Assembly (NCBI GenBank): GCA_959027945.1
Contig: CAUFRO010000004.1
Location: 1 to 64,000 of the forward strand
Origin: an uncultured Collinsella sp.
GTDB taxonomy: Bacteria; Actinomycetota; Coriobacteriia; Coriobacteriales; Coriobacteriaceae
Length of the DNA: 64,000 nt
Reading direction: 5' to 3'
Part shown: piece after piece, positions 7,299 through 15,264 of the stretch
How positions within the stretch are numbered: position 1 is the first letter of the stretch
How the letters are laid out: each line of letters opens with the position of its first letter
Made by a program: the position numbers and the translations under genes
Notes under the pieces: generated by a model
The model's database searches: none
The model's input: the letters and a program-made list of their open reading frames with translations, nothing else
What the model was told of the DNA's origin: nothing

Positions 7299-9770
7299 CT
7301 ACTGTGATGCAATCTGCGCGAGGCGAGCGCGTGCGACTGCTGCCTGACCGTAGGCGATGCAGCCGTCATTGACGGGTACGGTGTGGGGGACAAGGACAGT
7401 AAAGCCTGCGCTTTTGAGCTCGCGGGTGAGAAGCTGAAGCAGAAGTCGGTTCATGAACACGCCGCCCGAGAGCGCGACGGTGTCGATGCCCTCGTGCACG
7501 CAGATATCGCTGGCGATGCGCGCCGAGGAGCGCGCGACGGCGACATGGAAATCGAGTGCGAGCCTGTCGGCGGGCGCTCCGGCTTCAATTCCTCCCAAAA
7601 GTGCCTCAAAGAGTGCTTTCTGGTCCAGAACATAGGGGCCGTCCAGCCACGATGGGTCAGATGCGGAATAGCCGGCGTTGTCGTCGGGAAAATGGGCGAT
7701 TTCGCTGTCGAGCGCGCGCCAGGCGGCGGCTTCGAGCTCGATGGCGGGTTCGCCCTCGTAGGTTGCCTGGCCGCAAATGCCCAAAATCGCGGCTGCGGCA
7801 TCAAACAGGCGACCCATGCTGCTAGTGCGCGGACTGTTGATGCCGCGCTCGATCATCGTTGCCGTTATGCTGCGCGTTTGCTCGTCAAGGCTGTTCAAGA
7901 GCCCCACAGCTCCCGGGTGCTCGAGCAGGTCGAGCTCGCTGAGCAGGGCAAAGGCGTTGCGGCGGGCATCGTGTACGGATGCGGCGCCACCGGGGAGCGC
8001 CCAGGTGCGCAGATGCGCGACGCGCTCAAAATCGGCGAGACGGGAGATAAGAAACTCACCGCCCCATATGGTGCCATCGGTGCCGGCGCCCGTGCCGTCG
8101 AAGGCGATGCCGAGGACGCGTGCATCGGGCGCAAGCCGGCCTGCGACAATCGCCTCTGCCATTACGCTCGCGATGTGCGCATGATGGTGCTGGACTTCGA
8201 TAAGCGGCAGATTGTGCTCCCGTGCCTGCTCGCGCGCCCATTGGCTCGACAGATAGCTGGGATGCATGTCGCATGCCAAGGCGGCAGCCGCCAGGTCAAA
8301 GAGGTTTTCCAGACGCGTGCGTGCGGCGCTCCAGGCATCGAAAGTCGCGCCGTTTTCGACATCGCCGATATGCTGCGACACAAAACAGGTCGTATGACCG
8401 TTGGCGTCCTCGCGCGTGAGCGCGATCGTGGCTTTTTGCTGCGGACCGCAGGCGAGCACGCAGGGCGAGGTGCCGTTGAGCTCCGGCAACGACAGCGGCT
8501 GCGGCGCATATCCGCGTGCGCGACGCACGGGCATGACGTCGCCGTCGACCACGCGTACCACGGAGTCGTCGTAGCGCGACAGAATTGCGCGGTCGTTGCC
8601 GAGCAACGCGTCGGCGATGCCGGCGGCAACGAGATGCTCCCATGCAAGGGCATCGTCGGTCTCGATGGGCTCTTCGCTCAGGTTTCCGCTGGTCATGACG
8701 AGTGCGCTCATGCCGCGCGCCGCGGCCGCGGCGAGCAGTAAATGTTGAAGCGGGGTGTAGGGGAGCATGACGCCGAGCTCGGGCAAGTCGTGCGCGACGG
8801 ATGGCGCGAGCTCAGGGGCGTCGGGGGAGCCGTAGGCGTCGTTGCCGGTTACGCGGCGACGCAGCAGCACGATGGGACGAACGCTGCCGGCAAGAAGATT
8901 ACGCTCAACGCCATCGATGTGACACAGGCGCTCGGCGTCGGCAAGGTCGCGCACCATAACGGCAAGCGGCTTATTGCTGCGACGCTTGCGACGGCGCAGC
9001 TCGCGTACCGCTTGTTCGTTGGTGGCATCGCAGGCCAGGTGGAATCCGCCCAGACCCTTGATGGCGACGATGCCGCCGCCAGCCAGCAGCTCGACGCAGC
9101 GTTCGATGATGGCATCGCTGGCCTCGCGCGTGGAGCCGACGGCTGGTGTCGCGTCGACCGCCGTTGGCACAACACCGCAATTGACCTCACGCCACGTAAT
9201 ATGCGGTCCACAATCAAAGCAGGCATCGGGCTGCGCGTGAAATCGCCGATCGAGCGGATCGGCATACTCTGCGGCGCAGGTGGGGCACATGGGAAAGCGA
9301 TTCATCGAGGTGGCCGCTCGGTCATAGGGCAGCGAGCGAATGATGGTAAAGCGCGGTCCGCAGTTGGTGCAGTTGATAAAGGGATAGTGAAAGCGTCGGT
9401 CGGCGGGGTCGAACAGCTCGCGCAGGCAGTCGTCGCACGTGGCGATGTCGGGTGAGATGAGCGTCGTGTGGGCAGTTTGATCCTGTGACGCCACAATGCG
9501 AAAACCCTGCTCGTTAGCGGCGTCCCAGTTGCCGGGTGCTAGGTCCATAACCTCGACATGCTCAACGCGGGTCGCGGCAGGCGCGTGCTCCGACAGCGCG
9601 GCGACAAAGCCGTCGAGCGCCTCGACCGAAGCGTGCGCCTCGATATGCACGCCGTCGCCCGCGTTGAGCACCCAGCCGCAAATGCCGTGCGCCATGGCCT
9701 CGCGATACACAAACGGTCGCATGCCGACACCCTGCACAATGCCCGTTACATGGATATGCGCATGTCGCAT
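7299..9770 (-). CDS. hypF: carbamoyltransferase HypF
   Basis: This 823-residue HypF converts carbamoyl phosphate and ATP to carbamoyl-AMP and passes the carbamoyl group to HypE. Domains in order are an acylphosphatase domain (GIVQGVGMRPFVYREA), two zinc fingers (CDDC...CTNC and CPTC...CFDC, about 105-180), a YrdC-like domain, and a Kae1-like carbamoyltransferase domain with QHHHAHIASV. The start at 9770 has GGAGGG just upstream; a frame 21 codons longer lacks a site and would overlap the upstream gene. It lies 29 bp after the NikR-like gene. Confidence 0.96.
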   Translation of the reverse strand: MRHAHIHVTGIVQGVGMRPFVYREAMAHGICGWVLNAGDGVHIEAHASVEALDGFVAALSEHAPAATRVEHVEVMDLAPGNWDAANEQGFRIVASQDQTAHTTLISPDIATCDDCLRELFDPADRRFHYPFINCTNCGPRFTIIRSLPYDRAATSMNRFPMCPTCAAEYADPLDRRFHAQPDACFDCGPHITWREVNCGVVPTAVDATPAVGSTREASDAIIERCVELLAGGGIVAIKGLGGFHLACDATNEQAVRELRRRKRRSNKPLAVMVRDLADAERLCHIDGVERNLLAGSVRPIVLLRRRVTGNDAYGSPDAPELAPSVAHDLPELGVMLPYTPLQHLLLAAAAARGMSALVMTSGNLSEEPIETDDALAWEHLVAAGIADALLGNDRAILSRYDDSVVRVVDGDVMPVRRARGYAPQPLSLPELNGTSPCVLACGPQQKATIALTREDANGHTTCFVSQHIGDVENGATFDAWSAARTRLENLFDLAAAALACDMHPSYLSSQWAREQAREHNLPLIEVQHHHAHIASVMAEAIVAGRLAPDARVLGIAFDGTGAGTDGTIWGGEFLISRLADFERVAHLRTWALPGGAASVHDARRNAFALLSELDLLEHPGAVGLLNSLDEQTRSITATMIERGINSPRTSSMGRLFDAAAAILGICGQATYEGEPAIELEAAAWRALDSEIAHFPDDNAGYSASDPSWLDGPYVLDQKALFEALLGGIEAGAPADRLALDFHVAVARSSARIASDICVHEGIDTVALSGGVFMNRLLLQLLTRELKSAGFTVLVPHTVPVNDGCIAYGQAAVARARLAQIASQ

Positions 9771-9799
9771 GCGACCCTCCTTCGTTGAAATGTGTGCTG

Positions 9800-10309
9800 T
9801 TACAGCCCCAAGCTCTGCTTGGTGGCGGCGCACGTGAGCTCGCCGTGCTTAACGCCGCGCAGGCCCAGCAGACGGTCAGCCAGCTCGTAGACACGTTCGC
9901 CGCGACCCTTGAGCGCCAGAATCTCCAAGCAGTTGTGGTGATCCAGATGCACGTGCATGGTCGATACGATCTCGTCGGTGTAGTCGTGCTGCACTTCGTC
10001 CAGACGGCGCGTCAGGTCGCCGGTGTGATGGTCGTAGATCATGGTGAGCGACCCGATAACGTGCTCATCGGGCGTGCGCATCTGCTCTTTGGCGATTGAG
10101 GCGCGAATCAAATCGCGCACGGCCTCGGAGCGGTTGGCCACGTCGCCGCGGCGCCCGATCTGCTCGTCAAAACGGCGCAGCAGGTCGTCGGGTGCGGTAA
10201 CCGAAAAACGGACCAGCTCGGAGCCGGAGCCACTACAGTGGCAGCCCGCGTCACCGTCCGCCCCGTGCGGATGCTCGTGCTCGTACCCGCAGCAGTGCTC
10301 GTGTTCGGC
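9800..10309 (-). CDS. nikR: NikR-type nickel-responsive regulator with His/Cys-rich head
   Basis: This is a ribbon-helix-helix repressor of the NikR family, about 170 residues from the GTG at 10,312. Residues 34-73 form the DNA-binding domain. The C-terminal ACT-like domain has the expected Ni(II) ligands: a His in EVQHD, HVH in TMHVHLDHH, and the Cys of NCLEI. The first 26 residues are unusual: seven His and Cys residues in an EHEH/CHC pattern absent from E. coli NikR, which suggests an extra metal-sensing or metal-buffering tail. The GTG start falls one base after the previous stop, so translation is probably coupled. It likely regulates hyp genes or nickel uptake in response to nickel (inference). 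Confidence 0.88.
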   Translation of the reverse strand, partial: AEHEHCCGYEHEHPHGADGDAGCHCSGSGSELVRFSVTAPDDLLRRFDEQIGRRGDVANRSEAVRDLIRASIAKEQMRTPDEHVIGSLTMIYDHHTGDLTRRLDEVQHDYTDEIVSTMHVHLDHHNCLEILALKGRGERVYELADRLLGLRGVKHGELTCAATKQSLGL

Positions 10310-10313
10310 CACC

Positions 10314-10562
10314 TTACACCAGCTTCACGGAGCCGACGGAGTTGTGGTCGGCCTCGATGGCTTCCTCGTAGCCCTCGAGCGCGTCATGCGCCTCGTGGAG
10401 CGCGGCCATGGCGGCCTCGAGCTTGGCGCCGATGCGCTCCATGTCAAAATTCTCGGTCGCATGCAGCAGCTGATGGCTCCACTCGTGAGCGAGCTCGATG
10501 GTGTCGTCGACCTGTTTGACGCTCATGGCAAGCTGGCTCATGTTCATTCCAACATCATGCAT
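10314..10562 (-). CDS. small helical protein heading the hyp operon
   Basis: This 82-residue protein has a good AGGAG site and is the first gene of the nikR-hypF-hypC-hypD-hypE unit. It is almost entirely predicted helix, with Met/His-rich patches (MHDVGMNMSQLAM, ELAHEWSHQLLHATENF, ALHEAHDALEGYEEAIEADH). I do not recognise a family. The spacing of His and acidic residues along helices could bind a metal, and its placement directly before a nickel regulator supports a nickel role; both points are inference. The end is one base from the nikR start. Confidence 0.75.
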   Translation of the reverse strand: MHDVGMNMSQLAMSVKQVDDTIELAHEWSHQLLHATENFDMERIGAKLEAAMAALHEAHDALEGYEEAIEADHNSVGSVKLV

Positions 10563-10640
10563 GGAAAATCTCCTTTTGTATGGGGCAGTTCAGTGGTTCA
10601 GATTTTACTACGCCCGCTCTGCGTGCAGCTGCATAAGAAA

Positions 10641-10673
10641 ACGGGTACGAGTCTGTGCGACTCGCACCCGTTC
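10641..10673 (-). terminator. terminator of trxA
   Basis: A 14-bp stem (10,641-10,654 / 10,660-10,673, one G-U pair) is followed on the minus strand by TTTTCTTA. It closes the trxA transcript before the hyp promoter region. Confidence 0.75.
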
Positions 10674-10793
10674 ACTGGGGGCTGTTTGTGACTACCATAC
10701 TATCCGTGGTTGCACTCGGTGCATCTAGAAGTCCGGCGAGCGGTGCAAAAGCGCTCATGGGCGGCAGGCAGACGGCAACATGTAACAAGCGTA

Positions 10794-11114
10794 TTACAGA
10801 TGCTTCTCCAGCAGCGCCTGCAGCCTCGCCTTGGGTAGAGCGCCAACCGAGCGGTCAATCTCCTCGCCGTTCTTAAACACAACCAGCGTGGGGATGCTCA
10901 TGACGCCATACTTCATGGCCAGGTCCTGGTTGTCGTCGACGTTGCACTTGGCAACGGCGAGCTTGCCCGCCAGCTCATCGGCAACCTCGTCAACGATGGG
11001 CGAGAGGGATCGACAGGGCCCGCACCACGGTGCCCAAAAATCGACCAGCACGGGCAGGCTGTCGTTAACGATGGAATCGAAGTTCTCGGGGGTAATCTGA
11101 TTAATGTCAGCCAT
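10794..11114 (-). CDS. trxA: thioredoxin
   Basis: This 106-residue thioredoxin has the classic active site WAPWCGPC (C31, C34), the conserved cis-proline in SIPTLVVF, and the normal length. It reduces protein disulfides in the cytosol. The ATG at 11,114 is chosen for GGAGGTCACC just upstream; a 28-residue longer frame lacks thioredoxin similarity. It is transcribed away from the next gene and has its own terminator. Confidence 0.97.
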   Translation of the reverse strand: MADINQITPENFDSIVNDSLPVLVDFWAPWCGPCRSLSPIVDEVADELAGKLAVAKCNVDDNQDLAMKYGVMSIPTLVVFKNGEEIDRSVGALPKARLQALLEKHL

Positions 11115-11177
11115 GGTGACCTCCATAATGCGACGCGGCTCGGCCGCGTAAAACTCAGTACGACCGTGCTTATACCC

Positions 11178-11210
11178 AGCCGCCCGCAAAGCAACCACTC
11201 GCGGGCGGCT
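11178..11210. other. hairpin between divergent genes
   Basis: AGCCGCCCGC (11,178-11,187) pairs perfectly with GCGGGCGGCT (11,201-11,210), and CTTTTATATAAT follows on the plus strand. It lies between the trxA promoter and the next plus-strand gene. It could be a terminator or a regulatory hairpin. Confidence 0.4.
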
Positions 11211-11250
11211 CTTTTATATAATGGTGGGCACGCAAACGATTGGAGAGCGC

Positions 11251-11826
11251 ATGTCCACGTCACAAAGCCAGAAAAAAGAAGCCATCGCCCAGGCGGCCGA
11301 GCAGGAGCTCGCATCGCTTGCGGTCCGTGGCGTGCGTATCGCGGGCAACGCGTGCTCGCCGATCGTGCTGGTCAAAGGTGATTTGGACGAGGCCGAGCGT
11401 TCGGGTGGCGAGCTTGCCGCCGGCCCGGATGGCGCGGCGTTGCGCAAGGCGCTTGGGGCCATCGGCTACGCGCCCGAGGATTTTTGCGTGCTGTCAAGCG
11501 TCGCCGGCGTGGGTGACGGAGCGGTTACGGTGGGCGAGACTCTGCCGTGCGAGCTGTTCCGCGAGGCGCTCGAGGCCTTGGACCCCGAGGCGGTCCTGCT
11601 GCTGGACGATCGCGCGGCCGATACCATGCGCGAGACCTATGCCGACATGCTTGTGGCAATCGACGACTTCGACACCGCCATGCTCAAGCCCGGTTTGGTC
11701 GCCCATGTGCAGGGTCGCCGCGTGCTTGCGCTCGACGGTTTTGAGGCGGCGCTCACTGACAAAGCCGCCAAGCAGCGCATGTGGGCATACATCAAGCAGC
11801 TGACCCCGGCGGCCGCTCCGCTGTAG
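11251..11826 (+). CDS. uracil-DNA-glycosylase-like protein, catalytic motifs lost
   Basis: This 191-residue protein starts at the ATG after GGAGAG. Its layout resembles a family 4 uracil-DNA glycosylase. The segment from IVLVKGDLDEAE through GPDGAALRKALGAIG aligns in pattern with the family's GEAPG...FVG.SG.LL...L..IG block. GRRVLALDGFEAALTDKAAK resembles the C-terminal motif. The family's catalytic GEAPG is replaced by KGDLDE, and the iron-sulfur cysteines are absent, so catalysis is unlikely. The resemblance is recalled, not computed. It may be a structural descendant in Coriobacteria. The gene stands alone. Confidence 0.55.
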   Translation: MSTSQSQKKEAIAQAAEQELASLAVRGVRIAGNACSPIVLVKGDLDEAERSGGELAAGPDGAALRKALGAIGYAPEDFCVLSSVAGVGDGAVTVGETLPCELFREALEALDPEAVLLLDDRAADTMRETYADMLVAIDDFDTAMLKPGLVAHVQGRRVLALDGFEAALTDKAAKQRMWAYIKQLTPAAAPL

Positions 11827-11890
11827 CGGATTGGCGCCGGCGAGCGATTGTCTGGCGGGCAAGGCACGCCTCGAGATCGGCGCCGCACTT

Positions 11891-13168
11891 CTACATCACA
11901 GCGCGCAGCTCAAACCGATCGCCGTTAATGCGGAACTGACAGTTGCCGTTCATGCGCTCCACGGCAAGCTTGATGCTCCTGGTGCCAAAGCCGTGGCCCG
12001 CATGCCGGGTCACGGGCATACCGTCGACCATGCGCGGCGCGCGGTCAAACGTGTTGGAAACTAACAGCAGCAGCTGGCCGTCCTCTAATCGCAGGTCAAA
12101 GTCGACGAATCGCTTTCCTTGGGGTGCGGCGCTTGCGGCGGTGATAGCGTTTTCCAAGGCATTTGAGAGCACGCTAAACAGGTCGGCGTCACCTACGTGG
12201 ATGGTTTCGGGTACGGCGGCGCGCAGGTTGGCGGTAATGCCGTTTCTATTGATATCCGAGTTAAATGACGAAAGCGCGATGTTTACCGTCTCGTTGGCGC
12301 AGAAGCGGCGTACGGCGGTGCGATCGCCGGCTTCGCAGAGTTCATCGATGCGTTTGAGCGCCTCGTCGGTGTGGCCCTCCTCAATTAAAGCGGCCAGGCC
12401 GCGTAGGAAGTGGCGCATGTCGTGGCGCAGAATCGACAGCTCGCGCCCAGATTGACGCCAAGCCTCGAGCTCTTTGATGGCGGCGCTGTCGCGGGTTTCG
12501 AGCATCCAGCGCTCTCGCTCGGCGGTTTCCTTTTCTTCGTATTCACGCAGGTAGACGGCGAGGAACATAAGGTAGAACGCGCAGAGTGCAAAGGCCAAAA
12601 ACTCAACCGTTACCACCGAGCCCGAGTGGAACAGCGTGGTGTAGACGTTGGTGGCATAGTCAAAGACGTAATAGACGAGCGGCAGGATTAAAAGGATGCC
12701 CAGCTCGGTGGTGCTTTTAATCGCCAAGCGTGGACCGATGTCGCCGGCCCAATGCAACAGGACGGCAAAGACGGCGAGTGTGGTCGCGATGCGCGCCAGA
12801 TAGTACGCGATCTGAGAATCGGTTGCGGCAAATGCGGCGATGCCCATCCAATTGCTGAACTGGCAGCTCAGATAGGCACTCGTAATGCCGAGCACGGCAA
12901 GCAGCGGGCTCAGGCGGTAGCGCGCGCACAAATAGATGACGAGCGGCAGATGCACGACGAGCGGATATACCTGGCGGGCAAAAAGCTCGCCGCCGACGGC
13001 ATTGGCGAGGCCGAATGCACATCCGGTTACGGCGCCGACCCCCACCAGCTCGAGCGAATGGCGGCCGTTGATCTCGACACCGCACAGCGCCGCCGAGGCA
13101 AAGACGCCAAAGAGCAGCGTCGTGGCGTGGTGGATTGCCCAAAGGACCATTTCGACCGAGGAGACCAT
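11891..13168 (-). CDS. GHKL sensor histidine kinase, AgrC-like
   Basis: This 425-residue membrane kinase has six or so hydrophobic segments in the first 190 residues. A dimerisation/phosphoacceptor region (SILRHDMRHFLRGL) follows, then a GHKL ATPase domain with N-box NALENAITAA and G-box GHGFGTRSI. The ATG at 13,168 overlaps the stop of the response-regulator gene (TGATG), which shows coupling and decides the start. With the LytTR regulator it forms a two-component pair of the type that often senses peptides. No peptide gene is seen nearby, so the signal is unknown. Confidence 0.9.
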   Translation of the reverse strand: MVSSVEMVLWAIHHATTLLFGVFASAALCGVEINGRHSLELVGVGAVTGCAFGLANAVGGELFARQVYPLVVHLPLVIYLCARYRLSPLLAVLGITSAYLSCQFSNWMGIAAFAATDSQIAYYLARIATTLAVFAVLLHWAGDIGPRLAIKSTTELGILLILPLVYYVFDYATNVYTTLFHSGSVVTVEFLAFALCAFYLMFLAVYLREYEEKETAERERWMLETRDSAAIKELEAWRQSGRELSILRHDMRHFLRGLAALIEEGHTDEALKRIDELCEAGDRTAVRRFCANETVNIALSSFNSDINRNGITANLRAAVPETIHVGDADLFSVLSNALENAITAASAAPQGKRFVDFDLRLEDGQLLLLVSNTFDRAPRMVDGMPVTRHAGHGFGTRSIKLAVERMNGNCQFRINGDRFELRAVM

Positions 13169-13890
13169 CAGTGTCTCCCACCCCCAAAGCGCACCGCAAA
13201 GTAGGCGTCTTGGAATCCCTGCTTGCAGCTGCGCGAAAGCGGGATGCACGCGCCCGAGCGCATGACGATGTCCGTGCGGTCAAAGTGATCGATATTGCGC
13301 AGGTTGACCTGGTAGCTGCGGTGGCATTTAAAGAAGACCGCGTTTTGCTCCAAGCGGTCCTCGACGCTGCGGAACGACTCGAGTGCCTCGATATCGCGTC
13401 CGTCGCGCAGGTGGAAGACCACGTGCTTGTTGCGCGCCTCGGCATATTCGATGTCGGACAGGCGCAGGGCGTGGTAGCCAAAGGAAGTTTTGATCACGAG
13501 CTCGTCGGTTGCCGCCGGGCGCATGCTCGAAAGCTCGTCGAGTAATCGCGCCAGGCGTTCGTAAGTCACGGGCTTGAGCAGATAGTCGAAGGCGCGGACC
13601 TCGTAGGATTCCAGCGCGAACTCGGGCGACGAGGTGAGGAACACCAGGCGCACGGCGGTGTCGGCCTGGCGCAGTTCGCGTGCGGTGTCCATGCCGTTGA
13701 CGAGCGGCATGATCATATCGAGCAAGATGATGTCGGCGCGCGATGCGGCATGGCGGGCCAGCAGGTCCTCGCCGCGCGTGACGAGCGCAACATCGACCGC
13801 CGTGCCCGTCTCGGTCGACCAACGGTCGATCATCCGGTGCAGTCTATCTAGAAAAGCGACATCATCGTCGCAGGCAATAATCTTGAGCAT
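13168..13890 (-). CDS. LytTR-family response regulator
   Basis: This 240-residue protein has a receiver domain (acidic pocket CDDDVAF, phosphoacceptor Asp in IILLDMIMP, Lys in LLKPV) and a C-terminal LytTR DNA-binding domain (IEYAEARNKHVVFHL, FKCHRSYQVNLRNI). A GGGGGCC site precedes the start. It is the first gene of a two-gene operon with the sensor kinase. LytTR regulators bind direct repeats; no such repeats were recognised upstream. Confidence 0.93.
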   Translation of the reverse strand: MLKIIACDDDVAFLDRLHRMIDRWSTETGTAVDVALVTRGEDLLARHAASRADIILLDMIMPLVNGMDTARELRQADTAVRLVFLTSSPEFALESYEVRAFDYLLKPVTYERLARLLDELSSMRPAATDELVIKTSFGYHALRLSDIEYAEARNKHVVFHLRDGRDIEALESFRSVEDRLEQNAVFFKCHRSYQVNLRNIDHFDRTDIVMRSGACIPLSRSCKQGFQDAYFAVRFGGGRH

Positions 13891-14095
13891 TCGGCCCCCT
13901 TAAGTAGTTCGATTTTGCCACATCGGGCACGCGCCGCTTGCGGGGGTGCGGACCGTTTGCGCCTCACGGCGTGCAGCTCGCGCCAAGCGGTGTTGCGGTG
14001 GCGAAAGATGCCTCCTGCGCTATCGAAAGCCCGGCTATCCTCAGCTTGCCAGTTCGAAAATGGACCTGCCACATGATTGAATCTTTATTTCAACT

Positions 14096-14147
14096 TTACA
14101 CCTAGGTTTACAGCTGTCTTGTCAGCTGTAAACCTAGGTGTCATACT
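14096..14147 (+). promoter_or_regulatory. nadA promoter overlapped by a double NiaR-type operator
   Basis: A perfect 19-bp inverted repeat (14,098-14,116 / 14,123-14,141, six-base spacer) contains two half-sites per arm: TTTACACCT and TTTACAGCT on the left, with their complements on the right. The -35 box TTGTCA (14,119-14,124) lies in the centre, and the -10 box CATACT (14,142-14,147) follows after 17 bp. Repressor binding would cover the promoter. The operon encodes a NiaR homolog, the natural candidate. Confidence 0.75.
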
Positions 14148-14182
14148 AAAGCCCCAAGATTCGCCAAAAGAGAGGGGCCTTG

Positions 14183-15208
14183 ATGGCACAGAGCGCGAAC
14201 ATGGATGCGTCGGAGCTTGCACGCGATATCGCGGCCGGCCTGGCATCGGCAACGACGGCAACGGAGCGTGCGGCACTGGTGCCCGCAGAGCTCGTCGAGG
14301 CCATTCAGCAACTAAAAACCCAACGTGACGCGGTGATCCTGGCGCACTATTACGTGGCGCCCGAGGTGCAGGCTGTGGCCGATTACGTCGGCGACAGCTT
14401 CTACCTGGCAAAGCTTGCCAAGAGTCTGCCGCAGCAGACTATCGTGCTGTGCGGCGTGGAGTTTATGGGCGAGAGCGCCAAGCTGCTCAACCCCACCAAG
14501 ACCGTGCTGCTGCCCGAGCCGGGCGCGGACTGCCCCATGGCGCACATGGTCAAGCGCGAGACGGTCGACGCGGCGCGCGCCGAGTACGGCGACGACCTGG
14601 CCGTGGTGTGCTACGTCAACTCCACGGTCGAGATCAAGAGCTGGAGCGACGTGTGCGTCACCAGCTCCAACGCCGTTAAGATCGTGTCCGAGCTGCCGCA
14701 GCAGCATATTCTGTTCATTCCCGACCAAAACCTGGGACGCTTCGTAGCCGAGCAGGTGCCGCAAAAGCACGTCATCCTCAACAACGGCTACTGCCCGCGC
14801 CATCACATCATCACCGTCGAGCAGATCGTCGACGCGACGGAGGCCCACCCCGACGCGCTCGTGCTGGCGCACCCCGAGTGCAAGGCCGACGTTCTGGCCG
14901 AGGCCGACTACATCGGCTCCACCGCCGGTATCATCAAGTATGCCGAGGAGTCGGACGCGAGCGAGTTCATCATCGTGACGGTCCGCGGCGTGCTCTACGA
15001 GCTCGAGCGCCGCTGCCAGGGCACCGGCAAGAAGTTCTATTTCCCCGCGGTGCAGCCCACCTGCGTCAACATGGACCTCATCACGCTCGAAAAGCTCGTG
15101 CGCTGCCTGGAGACGGGCGAGGGCGAGGTGCAGATCGGCGTCTCGGACGAGGCGGCAGACCAGGCCAAGCTCACGCTCGACCGTATGCTCGAGTACGCTG
15201 CGCGCTAA
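14183..15208 (+). CDS. nadA: quinolinate synthase
   Basis: This 341-residue NadA condenses iminoaspartate with dihydroxyacetone phosphate to quinolinate, the second step of de novo NAD synthesis. The three [4Fe-4S] cysteines can be placed at about C90 (VLCGVEFMGES), C233 (HPECKADV) and C294 (QPTCVNMDLITLEKL). Other signatures are AHYYVAPEVQ and GDSFYLAKLA. The ATG at 14,183 follows AGAGGGG; a TTG one codon earlier is less likely. It is the first gene of nadABC-niaR. Confidence 0.97.
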   Translation: MAQSANMDASELARDIAAGLASATTATERAALVPAELVEAIQQLKTQRDAVILAHYYVAPEVQAVADYVGDSFYLAKLAKSLPQQTIVLCGVEFMGESAKLLNPTKTVLLPEPGADCPMAHMVKRETVDAARAEYGDDLAVVCYVNSTVEIKSWSDVCVTSSNAVKIVSELPQQHILFIPDQNLGRFVAEQVPQKHVILNNGYCPRHHIITVEQIVDATEAHPDALVLAHPECKADVLAEADYIGSTAGIIKYAEESDASEFIIVTVRGVLYELERRCQGTGKKFYFPAVQPTCVNMDLITLEKLVRCLETGEGEVQIGVSDEAADQAKLTLDRMLEYAAR

Positions 15209-15264
15209 GCCAATGTGACATGAGGGACCATCCCTTATGTCGCATTACAAGGGAGAGGATTCCT

